Positions 32,759 to 39,239 of a stretch of 39,239 nucleotides of DNA are shown here, piece by piece. Where the stretch lies: positions 1 to 39,239 of the forward strand of contig JAJKHS010000134.1 of NCBI GenBank assembly GCA_021154885.1, in the 5' to 3' direction. The notes under the pieces were generated by a model. The model did not search any database. It was not told where the DNA came from and saw only the letters and a list, made by a program, of their open reading frames with translations. Within the stretch, counting starts at the first letter, position 1; each line of letters opens with the position of its first letter. The translations under genes were made by a program, and so were the position numbers. The DNA is from Thermoanaerobaculum sp. (GTDB taxonomy: Bacteria; Acidobacteriota; Thermoanaerobaculia; Multivoradales; UBA5704).

Positions 32759-33544
32759 CTATCCTGGATAGAGAAAACCTTCAGCGTAGCGTATGGCTCT
32801 TGCGGTGATTCTGACCCTGTCGTCAAGGTGCTCGCACCAGAGCTCCCCTCCACGCTGAGAGAGTTGGCTTGCATGGAGCTTTCGCTTCCCGAGTCTCTTG
32901 GACCAATACGGCGCCAGCGTACAGTGCGTCGAACCGGTTGCGGCATCCTCGGGGATACCGATCCTCGGGGCAAAGTATCTCGAGACGAAATCCGAGTCCT
33001 CCCCCTCCGCCGTGACGATCGCCCCCAGGCAATCCACCTCTTTCAGAAGCTCCATATCCGGGTTTATAGCGAGAATATCTGCTTCTCCCTCATACACGGC
33101 CAGGTAACTTTGGGCTTTGAGGATTTCCCTCGGCTCCCTGCCCAACGCGCGCACCAGATCCTCTGGCCTTGTCGAGCATGCGACCGCCTCGAGGACCGGG
33201 AAATCCATGTCGATGAGCTGACCGTTCTTGGCGACCTTGAAGGTCCCGCCCTTGGTCTTGAAGACCACGGATTCCTTCGACGCACCCACGGAATCGAAAA
33301 GGACCGCCGCCGCCGCCAGAGTGCCATGTCCACAAAGATTCAGCTCAACCGCCGGAGTGAACCAGCGAAGCTCGTAGTGATCGTCGTGCTCGACGAAGAA
33401 AGCCGTGACAGGGACATAATTCTCCCGGGCAATGAGTTGCAGGGTCTCGTCATCGAGCCAGCCATCCAGTGGGCAGACCACGGCTGGGTTTCCAGAGAAG
33501 ACGGCCCCGGCGAAAGCGTCGACGTGGTAGGCAGGAATCTTCAA
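32759..33544 (-). CDS. PhzF-family isomerase-like protein lacking the usual catalytic Glu
   Basis: 261 aa, the PhzF/DapF-like two-lobed fold. Conserved landmarks: HVDAFAGAVFSGNPAVV, WFTPAVELNLCGHGTLAAA, and EDAATGSTHCTLAPYW. The catalytic Glu, normally in a S-E-T-A-F motif (E45 of PhzF), is Val here (V46 in PVTAFF), so proton transfer must be different or absent. Start is TTG at 33544, with GGAG about 8 nt upstream. It follows a small Cys-rich peptide gene by 33 bp on the same strand. No other phenazine genes are near, so no phenazine role is implied. Confidence 0.88.
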   Translation of the reverse strand: MKIPAYHVDAFAGAVFSGNPAVVCPLDGWLDDETLQLIARENYVPVTAFFVEHDDHYELRWFTPAVELNLCGHGTLAAAAVLFDSVGASKESVVFKTKGGTFKVAKNGQLIDMDFPVLEAVACSTRPEDLVRALGREPREILKAQSYLAVYEGEADILAINPDMELLKEVDCLGAIVTAEGEDSDFVSRYFAPRIGIPEDAATGSTHCTLAPYWSKRLGKRKLHASQLSQRGGELWCEHLDDRVRITARAIRYAEGFLYPG

Positions 33545-33577
33545 GGTCTCAGCTCCAAGCTCTTGCTGGCTGTCCTG

Positions 33578-33799
33578 TCAGCAGAAGCGCCAGCCAGTTC
33601 CGGAGTTGTACGCGTACGGAGTCACCCTTTGGCCGTTGGGGCACTGGAAGCTGGCGGAGCAGCAGTCCGAGCTGCTTCCGGTGTGGATGGTGGAACCGCA
33701 GAAATAGCGACATGTACCGCCAGTGGAGCTGCTCGCCATGGGCAGGCAAGCGAAACCCATAACAGCGGTCAAGGCGAGAATCCTGAGCAAGAGCTTCAT
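33578..33799 (-). CDS. Small secreted cysteine-rich peptide, knottin-like Cys order (73 aa)
   Basis: Signal peptide MKLLLRILALTAVMGFACLP, then about 50 residues with six Cys in the order C-C-CC-C-C: C-x3-C-x11-CC-x5-C-x19-C. This framework is that of inhibitor cystine-knot peptides, though spacing at the end is wide. ATG 33799 was preferred to codons further upstream because of the signal peptide and the AAGGGGG ribosome site 7-8 nt away. It may be cotranscribed with the PhzF-like gene. No family recognised; no processing enzyme or transporter nearby. Confidence 0.65.
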   Translation of the reverse strand: MKLLLRILALTAVMGFACLPMASSSTGGTCRYFCGSTIHTGSSSDCCSASFQCPNGQRVTPYAYNSGTGWRFC

Positions 33800-34062
33800 G
33801 ACGACCCCCTTCAAGGCAGACCCGGAGCCATTTCCGAGCAGCCATCCTTCGTATGCTACAGGGTTGTGCGTCGCATGTCCAAGAGTACCGGCTGGGTTGC
33901 ACGTCGATAGGCCGAGCGCATGGCTCTGGACGGCGGCAATCATCTGGTTTGGTAAACGTAGTCGGCGAGCGCGGCGAATCGGCGTTTATTCGACGGCGCT
34001 TATTCTGAACATCCCTGGACAGCGCAAGGAATTCGAAGTAAGTAGCGGGTTGAGGTGAAAAG
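33800..34062. other. Intergenic stretch without gene
   Basis: I see no gene here on either strand. It holds the region upstream of the Cys-rich gene (a TAGCAT box near 33850 on the minus strand is a possible -10) and ends at the terminator hairpin at 34063. Confidence 0.5.
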
Positions 34063-34087
34063 GGGCGCCCACCCAGGGTGGGCGCCC
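34063..34087 (-). terminator. Rho-independent terminator of the 58-aa Cys-rich peptide gene
   Basis: Perfect 12-bp arms, GGGCGCCCACCC (34063-34074) and GGGTGGGCGCCC (34076-34087). Read on the minus strand, the stem is followed by CTTTTC. It lies about 20 bp beyond the gene's stop. Confidence 0.75.
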
Positions 34088-34110
34088 TACTTACCTACCT
34101 ACCTATCTAC
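34087..34110. repeat. Tetranucleotide repeat, six CTAC-type units, running into a stop codon
   Basis: Six in-register 4-mers (CTAC, TTAC, CTAC, CTAC, CTAT, CTAC); the last holds the stop codon of the peptide gene. Slippage here would change the distance from stop to terminator stem but not the protein. Confidence 0.7.
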
Positions 34111-34283
34111 CGGGGGCAGGGTATCGAGTTCGGGATGCACCTCGCCTGGTTGTTGATGATGCAGCAGTGATCACCCACGATGCAGAGCAGGTTGCAAACC
34201 GCCTGTGCACGGGCGGACGGAGCACTCGCGAGGGCCGCGAAGGTCAAGGGCAGTGCGAGGAGAAGCGGTCTTAGTTTCTTCAT
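34107..34283 (-). CDS. Small secreted cysteine-rich peptide, knottin-like (58 aa)
   Basis: Signal peptide MKKLRPLLLALPLTFAALAS ending near ARAQA, leaving a mature peptide of about 30 residues: VCNLLCIVGDHCCIINNQ and then two more Cys. The six Cys are spaced C-x3-C-x5-CC-x7-C-x6-C, the framework of inhibitor cystine knots such as conotoxins. Start at ATG 34283 with AGAGG about 8 nt upstream. It has its own terminator. A bacterial protein of this sort would be an exported, disulfide-locked peptide; whether it is toxic, structural or a signal is unknown. No homologue is recognised by me. Confidence 0.7.
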   Translation of the reverse strand: MKKLRPLLLALPLTFAALASAPSARAQAVCNLLCIVGDHCCIINNQARCIPNSIPCPR

Positions 34284-34449
34284 GTGAGTACCTCTCGTTT
34301 CTCTCGGTCTCCCCACTATTGGGGTCACCCTTTTCTATCGCAAGGTCCGTGCCGCCAGCGCCCCCTGGGATGGGCCGCGGGGACGCGCCGAGCGTGCCGC
34401 AATGGCATCTCCGCGGGCCAGAGTTGCCATCTCTCATTCGCTCCTCCGG

Positions 34450-34581
34450 CGCGGTCGAGCTGACCAGCCGGACGTAGTCCGGGCTCTCAATGAACTGTTT
34501 ATTGAACCGCTTGTCGACCACCGCGCGAGATCGCGGATCGTCGGGGCCGATTCTGATGGATTCGATCTCACCCCCCCGCAA
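34450..34581 (-). pseudogene. N-terminal remnant of an FAD-linked oxidoreductase
   Basis: About 44 residues (from RIGPDDPRSRAVV to YVRLVSSTA) resemble the N-terminal start of berberine-bridge/GlcD-type FAD oxidases, which begin with a DPRY...N..W..P.YVR.V.ST pattern. The similarity ends at that point and no FAD-binding core follows; the next gene on this strand is the Cys-rich peptide. It overlaps the end of the MoaD-like gene by 14 bp, suggesting a former operon. Judged by eye only. Confidence 0.4.
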
Positions 34582-34864
34582 TCGCCCCGATTATGTAGAA
34601 CGGTTCCTCGCCGCGGGCGACGGCGTCGGGCAGCGGCGCATCCGGCGGGTCGTGGGAGAGGTCCTGCTCGCAGGCGAAGAAGCGCAGGAAGGCGCGGCGC
34701 TGCTGGGTGACGTGGTCGCGGATCGTCCCCCGCAGCACCGGATAGCGGGATTCGAGCGCGTCGAGGACGGTGCGCTGGGTCACGGGTCCCTCGACTTGGA
34801 GCTCGACGTCTCCATCGACGCGGGCGAGGATCCGCAGATGCGGCGGCAGCACGACGCAGATCAT
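34568..34864 (-). CDS. MoaD/ThiS-family small sulfur-carrier-like protein with Gly-Gly end
   Basis: 98 aa, ubiquitin fold: [22 protein letters not shown], then [19 protein letters not shown], and ends with GAIAGG. The terminal Gly-Gly, which is adenylated and thiocarboxylated in MoaD and ThiS, is intact. ATG 34864 overlaps the stop of the BNR-repeat gene (ATGA). The domain sequence does not match MoaD of molybdopterin synthesis closely, and no moaE, thiG or E1-like activating enzyme is adjacent; MoaD-like genes are commonly seen next to BNR-repeat genes, but what the pair does is unknown. Confidence 0.8.
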   Translation of the reverse strand: MICVVLPPHLRILARVDGDVELQVEGPVTQRTVLDALESRYPVLRGTIRDHVTQQRRAFLRFFACEQDLSHDPPDAPLPDAVARGEEPFYIIGAIAGG

Positions 34865-35976
34865 GGCAGGGTCTGGACCTCGACGGAGAGGACGGCGGGC
34901 AGGTCGTGGACGATGGGCGTCCAGGTGTCTCCCGCGTCGGCGGAGGCGTAGACCTGCCCTCCCGTGGTGCCGAAGTAGACGCCGCACGGATCGAGCTTGT
35001 CGACCGACATGGCGTCGCGCAGCACGTTCACGTAGCAGTCGCTCTGCGGCAGGCCGCGGGTGAGCGCTTCCCACTCGTTGCCGCCCGTGCGGCTGCGGTA
35101 GACGCGCAGCTTCCCCTCGGGCGGGAAGTGCTCCGAGTCGCTCTTGATCGGCACGACGTAGACGGTGTCCGGCTCGTGCGCGTGGACGTCGATGGGGAAT
35201 CCGAAGTCGGTCGGCAGGTTGCCGCTGATCTCGTGCCAGGACTCGCCCGCGTCGTCGCTGCGCATGACGTCCCAGTGCTTTTGCATGAACAGCACGTCCG
35301 GGCGCGCCGGGTGCATGGCGATGCGGTGGACGCAGTGGCCGACCTCGGCCGTGGGGTCGGGGATGTAGGGCGAGCGCAGGCCGCGGTTGATCGGTTTCCA
35401 GGTCCGGCCGCCATCGTCGCTCCGGAACGCTCCCGCGGCCGAGATGGCGACGTACATCCGCTCGGGGTGGCTCGGATCGAGCAGAATGGTGTGCAGGCAC
35501 ATCCCACCGGCGCCCGGCTGCCACTTCGCGCCCGAGGGGTGCTCGCGCAGGCCGGACAGCTCGTGCCAGGTCTGGCCGCCGTCCACGGAGCGGAACAGGG
35601 CGGCATCCTCCACTCCGGCGTAGACGGTGTCGGGATCGGTCAGCGACGGCTCGAGGTGCCAGACGCGCTTGAACTCCCAGGGGTGCTGCGTGCCGTCGTA
35701 CCACTGGTGGGTGCCGGGGACCCCGTCGTAGACGAATTGGTTGCCGCCCGCCTCCCACGTCTTGCCGCCGTCGTCGGAGCGCTGGATCACCTGCCCGTGC
35801 CAGCCGGTGGACTGCGAGGCGTAGAGCCGGTCCGGGCTCACGGGCGAGCCCTTCACGTGGTAGATCTCCCAGCCCGCGAAGTGGGGACCGCTGACGTCCC
35901 ACCGTTCGCGCTTGCCGTCCGATGTCAGAGTGAATGCGCCTTTTCGCGTGCCGACCAGGATCCGTACTCCGCTCAT
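34861..35976 (-). CDS. BNR/Asp-box beta-propeller protein (sialidase/VPS10-type)
   Basis: 371 aa, with six Asp boxes or variants (S-x-D-x-G-x-T-W): [54 protein letters not shown], so probably a six- to eight-bladed propeller. No signal peptide, so apparently cytoplasmic, unlike exported sialidases; the catalytic Arg triad and Tyr/Glu of sialidases are not evident. ATG 35976 was selected by SD (AAGGAG 8-9 nt) over an upstream in-frame start. Overlaps the MoaD-like gene by 4 bp, implying linked function. Confidence 0.85.
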   Translation of the reverse strand: MSGVRILVGTRKGAFTLTSDGKRERWDVSGPHFAGWEIYHVKGSPVSPDRLYASQSTGWHGQVIQRSDDGGKTWEAGGNQFVYDGVPGTHQWYDGTQHPWEFKRVWHLEPSLTDPDTVYAGVEDAALFRSVDGGQTWHELSGLREHPSGAKWQPGAGGMCLHTILLDPSHPERMYVAISAAGAFRSDDGGRTWKPINRGLRSPYIPDPTAEVGHCVHRIAMHPARPDVLFMQKHWDVMRSDDAGESWHEISGNLPTDFGFPIDVHAHEPDTVYVVPIKSDSEHFPPEGKLRVYRSRTGGNEWEALTRGLPQSDCYVNVLRDAMSVDKLDPCGVYFGTTGGQVYASADAGDTWTPIVHDLPAVLSVEVQTLP

Positions 35977-36035
35977 TCCGTGCTCTCCTTCCTGCGTTCC
36001 GGGGTGCCACGACGCCACGTCGTTGCCAGGCGGGT

Positions 36036-36045
36036 ATTCTACCGC
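36036..36045 (-). promoter_or_regulatory. Candidate extended -10 promoter of the BNR-MoaD operon
   Basis: Minus-strand GCGGTAGAAT, about 60 nt before ATG 35976. The same ten bases, preceded by TG, recur upstream of the cytochrome gene at 37381-37390. Confidence 0.5.
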
Positions 36046-36108
36046 AGGACCAGGATGCTGGGAGCCCCTCGACAGAACCGATGCCAGGCTTCGGGGTGTT
36101 TCGTGTCG

Positions 36109-37371
36109 CTACCGAAGCCTGCCGAGGAGCCAGGACTTCAGGATGCCGGGGTGGGCGTTGTCGGCGGCGAAATATTCCTGAATCAGTTTCTCATAGAGCT
36201 CGCCGCGTTGCGAATCATCCAGCGCCGCACCGAAGGGCATCATGCCGCCTTTGACGTAAGAGCTGATGACGATCGGATCCATGGGCCAGTTGAGCGCCCC
36301 GAGGTCATCGCGCTCGTGGCAGGCGGCGCAGGCCATCGCGCGCCCGAGGGTCGAATTGACGAAATCTTCCCCGAAGCGGCCGTTACGGTCTGCCGACGTC
36401 GCCGAGCCGAGCCCGGGACCGAGCTTGGTCTCGTCCAGGTACTTGTCGAAGCGGGGAGAGCCGTAACGTCGGAAACGGCGGTTGACCTCCGCGACCGCCT
36501 GGCGCTCGTCCGGGCTCACGCTACCCGCGACGGGGAAGATGGGGAGGATGCCGCTCTTGTGGCACTGCGCGCAGTTGTCGTCGCCAAACCCAAGCTCCCA
36601 TCGCCCCTTGATGCTGATCGAGCCGTCCCGCCGGTAGGTCCGGTAGAAGTCTTTGAAGTAGACGCTGGACGTTCCGTCGGGACGGGCGATCGTCGACACC
36701 ACCGAGACATTTCGCACCCGCGGGCGCCGGGCGTCCGGAACGCCGAACTGAACCCATTTCTCCGGGACGCCCTGCCCGGCGTTTCCGGGGACGACGATGA
36801 GGAGCCGCCCATAACTTTCGTCGCTGTCCGGCGTCCCCAGGTGCCGCGACTTGTAGCTGAAGAAGACGAGCTGTTCCGAAGGCTCTCGCTGCTTGTTGAG
36901 CTGCCGCAGGTAAGACTTCGCACGCGCAAGGGTTTCATCGCGGCTCGCCGCGCGAAGGAAGCTCCGGGTCGTGAGGAAGTCGGGAATCTGCACGAGCCCG
37001 CGCGTCTCCGCGAAGTATTGCCGGTCCGGCACGACGAAGCCGAGCTCGTGGTCGGGGCGCTGGTCGAGCGCCGCTGCTTCGACGTACTCGACGAGCTCAC
37101 GGTAGCGGCTGACGAAGCCTTCGTCGCGCGAAAGCTCGCACCGCCTGATCGTGCCGGTGATCCCGCCGAGCACTCTCTCGTAAGCCGGAAGCGCCTCGTC
37201 GTCCTCGTACGCCGCGTGCGCGGCCACGACGAGCGCGTCGACCCTCGACACGACCCAGGCCTGCGGCTGCGACTTCACACGCGCGCACGTGAAAGGGGTG
37301 GAAGGGGAAGCTGAGGCGACATATCCGCCGATGAAGAGGGACAACGCGAGCGCGCAGAGACGGAGACTCAT
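36109..37371 (-). CDS. Exported diheme c-type cytochrome-like protein
   Basis: 420 aa. Signal peptide [20 protein letters not shown]. Two haem-binding CxxCH motifs: CAQCH (about residue 276) and CAACH (about residue 351); the intervening region supplies few obvious Met ligands. The N-terminal half (about residues 30-250) has no family I can name. Periplasmic electron-transfer or peroxidase-like roles are possible; the related catalytic motifs of diheme peroxidases (MauG/CcpA) are not clear. ATG 37371 follows a TAGAAT box by 9 nt without a ribosome site. Single gene, downstream of no partner on this strand. Confidence 0.8.
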   Translation of the reverse strand: MSLRLCALALSLFIGGYVASASPSTPFTCARVKSQPQAWVVSRVDALVVAAHAAYEDDEALPAYERVLGGITGTIRRCELSRDEGFVSRYRELVEYVEAAALDQRPDHELGFVVPDRQYFAETRGLVQIPDFLTTRSFLRAASRDETLARAKSYLRQLNKQREPSEQLVFFSYKSRHLGTPDSDESYGRLLIVVPGNAGQGVPEKWVQFGVPDARRPRVRNVSVVSTIARPDGTSSVYFKDFYRTYRRDGSISIKGRWELGFGDDNCAQCHKSGILPIFPVAGSVSPDERQAVAEVNRRFRRYGSPRFDKYLDETKLGPGLGSATSADRNGRFGEDFVNSTLGRAMACAACHERDDLGALNWPMDPIVISSYVKGGMMPFGAALDDSQRGELYEKLIQEYFAADNAHPGILKSWLLGRLR

Positions 37372-37380
37372 GGCTCGATG

Positions 37381-37390
37381 ATTCTACCGC
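37381..37390 (-). promoter_or_regulatory. Candidate extended -10 promoter of the cytochrome gene
   Basis: Minus-strand GCGGTAGAAT, 9 nt before ATG 37371; identical to the box upstream of the BNR gene. Confidence 0.55.
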
Positions 37391-37406
37391 AACGCGATCT
37401 CTCCCA

Positions 37407-37436
37407 CCGGCAGCTTCCCGCCCGCCCTAATCCTTC
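37407..37436. repeat. REP-like element, upstream flank of the RAYT gene
   Basis: CCGGCAGCTTCCCGCC, then CGCCCTAATCCTTC. The first 16 bases are identical to the copy at 38548-38563 inside the 3' end of the transposase gene, and the rest differs by a few bases; also related to the GCCGGCG-TCC-CGCCGGC hairpins at 4.0 and 31.6 kb. Confidence 0.7.
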
Positions 37437-37463
37437 ACGGGCGGAGCGCCGGGTGGGTGAGGT

Positions 37464-37539
37464 CCCTGGCACCTTTCCCACCTAAGTGCCAGGGGCCTCC
37501 GACTGCCTGCCACCCAGGCGCCAGGGGCCGCCGACTGCC
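37464..37539. repeat. Hairpin and 22-bp direct repeats upstream of the RAYT gene
   Basis: A perfect 9-bp inverted repeat CCCTGGCAC (37464-37472)/GTGCCAGGG (37486-37494), 13 nt apart. The right arm is part of a 22-bp direct repeat (37486-37507 and 37518-37539; GNGCCAGGGGCCNCCGACTGCC). The core TAAGTGCCAG (37483-37492) recurs inverted at 38777-38786 beyond the gene. Confidence 0.7.
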
Positions 37540-37670
37540 GACAGACATCGTCATGCCGATTTCCACATGTTTTCCCCCGAGTTATCTCCTTCTTCCCTGG
37601 AATGATTCCTATCTCGACCACGAACAAATTCGTTGAGCGATGGGAACGAGTTTTTCCGTTTATAGGGAGC

Positions 37671-38588
37671 ATGAGAAAACTACGCTACGTTCCTAAGCCC
37701 AAGACCCTCGTCCACATCACCTGCCGGACCATCAACGGACTCTACCTGTTCCGTCCCGGACCGGAATTCAACGACGCCTTCCTGGGTGTCCTCGGGAAGG
37801 CCCAGCGAGACTGCGAACTCGAGCTCTGCGCTGTCTCGGTGCTGTCGACCCACTTCCACTTGCTGTCGATCGTCGACGATGTGAAACAAGCGGCCGATTT
37901 TATGAGGAACTTCAAATCGAAGCTGGCTCTGGAGACCAACCGCATGACGGGTTGGAGCGGACCAGTTTTCGACCGCCGCTACGAAATGGCTGTCGTCACC
38001 GACGAGGAAGCTGCCCAAGTGGAGGTTCTCAAGTATATTTTGGCGCAGGGCGTCAAAGAGCAGCTTGTTGAGCGGATTCTGGATTGGCCCGGCGTACACT
38101 CCTTTGGAGCCCCGCTTGAAGGCACTCCTCTGACCGGCCACTGGTTCGACCGCAGCCAGGAGCATGCGGCTCGGGTTCGCGGAGAGGAGTATGACCGTCT
38201 TCAGTATGCGATGGTCGAGACGGTGACCCTCTCCCCTCTCCCCTGCTGGGCTCATCTCTTGGAGGAAGCCTACCGCCAGCGCGTCGCCTCCCTGGGGGAG
38301 GACATTGAAGCCGAAGCCGCAGTCGTGAGAGAGGTGGCGGGGACCCGGGTTTTGGGAGTCGATGCCATCCTGGCCCGGGATCCTCTCCACCGTCCCGAAA
38401 AGCTCGCCCGCTCGCCAGCGCCGCGGGTGCATGCCGCGACCCAGGCCACGCGCAAAGCGTTCTACGAGGCCTACTCCTGGTTCGTGGCAGCGTTCCGCGA
38501 TGCCGCCGAGAAGCTGCGCCGAGGGGATCGAGCCGCCCCCTTCCCCGCCGGCAGCTTCCCGCCGGCCCTACCCTTCGTCGCCGGATAG
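37671..38588 (+). CDS. REP-associated tyrosine transposase (RAYT, Y1/HUH family)
   Basis: 305 aa. Single-strand DNA nuclease/transferase that moves REP elements. The HUH motif is H61-F-H63 (STHFHLL); the nucleophile Tyr is Y122 in EVLKYILAQGVKEQLV, within the helix that normally reads YIHLNPVRAGLV. The segment RMTGWSGPVFDRRYEM is also family-typical. ATG 37671 was chosen over an in-frame ATG at 37602 because homology starts there. The C-terminal residues FPAGSFPPALPF are encoded by a REP-like repeat (38541-38576). The local GC drops upstream of the gene. Looks intact. Confidence 0.9.
   Translation: MRKLRYVPKPKTLVHITCRTINGLYLFRPGPEFNDAFLGVLGKAQRDCELELCAVSVLSTHFHLLSIVDDVKQAADFMRNFKSKLALETNRMTGWSGPVFDRRYEMAVVTDEEAAQVEVLKYILAQGVKEQLVERILDWPGVHSFGAPLEGTPLTGHWFDRSQEHAARVRGEEYDRLQYAMVETVTLSPLPCWAHLLEEAYRQRVASLGEDIEAEAAVVREVAGTRVLGVDAILARDPLHRPEKLARSPAPRVHAATQATRKAFYEAYSWFVAAFRDAAEKLRRGDRAAPFPAGSFPPALPFVAG
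38548..38576. repeat. REP-like element inside the 3' end of the RAYT gene
   Basis: CCGGCAGCTTCCCGCC followed by GGCCCTACCCTTC. Direct repeat of 37407-37436; GCCGGC arms at both ends allow a hairpin. The gene's last 12 residues before VAG are read from it. Confidence 0.75.
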
Positions 38589-38854
38589 GCAAACCAGGAC
38601 GCGATCTTTGACAGATGCGCCGCCCGCCAAGGGCCATTTCGTGAGCGTGCTCGCTCGCAGGGGTGAGGTGTGTCCGAAGCTTTCTGAAAGTGGGGCTCGG
38701 AAGGCTACCAACCTTAGAACTGACACCTCAGGAGCGAGGAAAAGGCTCTATTGAGGCGATCTTCTTCTACACACCTCTGGCACTTATTCGGTCCTTTTTT
38801 CACGCCCAACGTTTGACGCTTGAGCGGCCGGCGGCCTCTGCCAGTGGGGAGTGA
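38589..38854. other. Intergenic stretch between RAYT and transposase remnant
   Basis: I see no gene. Holds an inverted copy (CTGGCACTTA, 38777-38786) of the motif upstream of the RAYT gene, a run of T at 38794-38800 and lower GC than the surroundings. Confidence 0.5.
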
Positions 38855-39229
38855 CAGACCATTCGCCCGCCGGTCCGCTCGGAGCGAGAGTTAGGCGCCA
38901 CTCCCCTGGTCCGTGGCTGCCCCAAACTAGCTCCCTCTTTTGTAGCTAAGCCCAAGAACAAAGAGCGCCATGCCCACGTTCCCCTCGCGACCGACTCCCC
39001 AGTGATCGCACAATGGCGCCAGCACATGGTCACGCCGGAGGCCAAGGAGATCTACAAGCAGCGGGCCGCCACGGTGGAATGCGTCAACGCACAGGCTCGC
39101 AATCGTGGTCTCCAGCGTCTCTTGGTACGGGGCCTGCACAAGGCTCGGGTGGTGCTACTCTGGTTCGCCATCGCCCACAATCTGATGCGCAGCCTCTCGC
39201 TGGGTGCCGGGCTCGCGGCGCCGGCCTAA
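38855..39229 (+). pseudogene. C-terminal remnant of an IS1182-type DDE transposase
   Basis: The frame is open from a stop at 38852 to 39229. The segment from about 38950 reads VAKPKNKERHAHVPLATDSP, then IAQWRQHMVTPEAKEIYKQR, then VNAQARNRGLQRLLVRGL and ALWF-like/NLMR ends, which match the C-terminal DDE region (with the final catalytic Glu in the 'ATVECVN' segment) of IS1182-family transposases. The upstream catalytic Asp residues are missing; at least two thirds of the gene is lost, so no start is set. The IS end cannot be fixed. Confidence 0.8.
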
Positions 39230-39239
39230 AGGGCGGCTC

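Noticed and set aside
32759-33799. Phenazine biosynthesis gene cluster.
   Set aside because: Only a PhzF-like gene is present, and it lacks the catalytic Glu; no other phz genes are nearby.
27858-34283. A RiPP (lanthipeptide or similar) gene cluster around the Cys-rich peptides.
   Set aside because: No modifying enzyme, leader-peptidase transporter or radical SAM gene is present; all three carry ordinary signal peptides.
37464-37539. CRISPR array or tRNA-like element in the repeats upstream of the RAYT gene.
   Set aside because: Only two 22-bp repeats with an 10-bp gap and a hairpin; no spacer series, and no tRNA cloverleaf.
38663-38854. A 63-codon plus-strand frame between the RAYT gene and the transposase remnant.
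   Set aside because: No recognised motif, signal peptide or ribosome site; probably chance.
1-39239. tRNA, rRNA or riboswitch genes.
   Set aside because: I saw no matches to conserved tRNA or rRNA sequences in the gaps; most gaps are too short. This was by eye, so a small ncRNA could be missed.

Overview
The window is a GC-rich (my estimate is high 60s % GC), densely coded bacterial chromosome segment. A type IV pilus/type II secretion ATPase, a dipeptidyl-peptidase of family S46, a CadC-like regulator with a TPR tail, paired sulfatase-TPR proteins, a PilZ protein and a REP-associated transposase together suggest a soil- or sediment-type heterotroph, perhaps Acidobacteriota. This is inference from gene content; there is no rRNA or tRNA gene to confirm it.

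Layout. 1-6.7 kb: the 3' part of a pilB/gspE-type ATPase, convergent with an operon (minus strand) of inositol monophosphatase, M23 peptidase-fold and bactofilin-like genes. Next come a secreted GH113-like protein and a double SnoaL-like protein. 6.8-15.7 kb: an S46 peptidase whose key S1 residue predicts Asp/Glu specificity, a large winged-helix/TPR membrane regulator, inorganic pyrophosphatase, a small membrane protein, ApaH, and a molybdopterin oxidoreductase with its cytochrome b. 15.8-24.0 kb: a frameshifted alpha/beta-hydrolase pseudogene, a caspase-like peptidase, an orphan antitoxin and two overlapping sulfatase-TPR genes. 24.0-27.7 kb: PilZ protein, two overlapping zinc-type alcohol dehydrogenases (the second apparently starting at CTG), and a toxin-first RelE/ParE-type toxin-antitoxin pair with a palindromic upstream site. 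27.8-34.3 kb: three small secreted cysteine-rich peptides interleaved with an EEP-PLD-PLD lipid operon, NagZ-like hydrolase and a PhzF-like protein. 34.4-39.2 kb: an oxidoreductase remnant, a MoaD-like/BNR-repeat gene pair, a diheme cytochrome, a RAYT (Y1) transposase with REP-like repeats, and the tail of an IS1182-type transposase.

The signals most worth a second look are: (1) a shared promoter motif GCG[G/A]TANNNT, in several cases only 7-9 nt before the ATG, pointing to an extended -10 and leaderless transcripts; (2) three small secreted Cys-rich peptides, two with the C-C-CC-C-C order of knottins; (3) a REP-like hairpin repeat dispersed over 35 kb with its probable mobilising RAYT enzyme, one copy forming the end of the RAYT gene; (4) several enzymes with altered catalytic residues (M23, PhzF-like, both sulfatases). 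No CRISPR array, prophage, or complete defence or biosynthetic gene cluster was seen.
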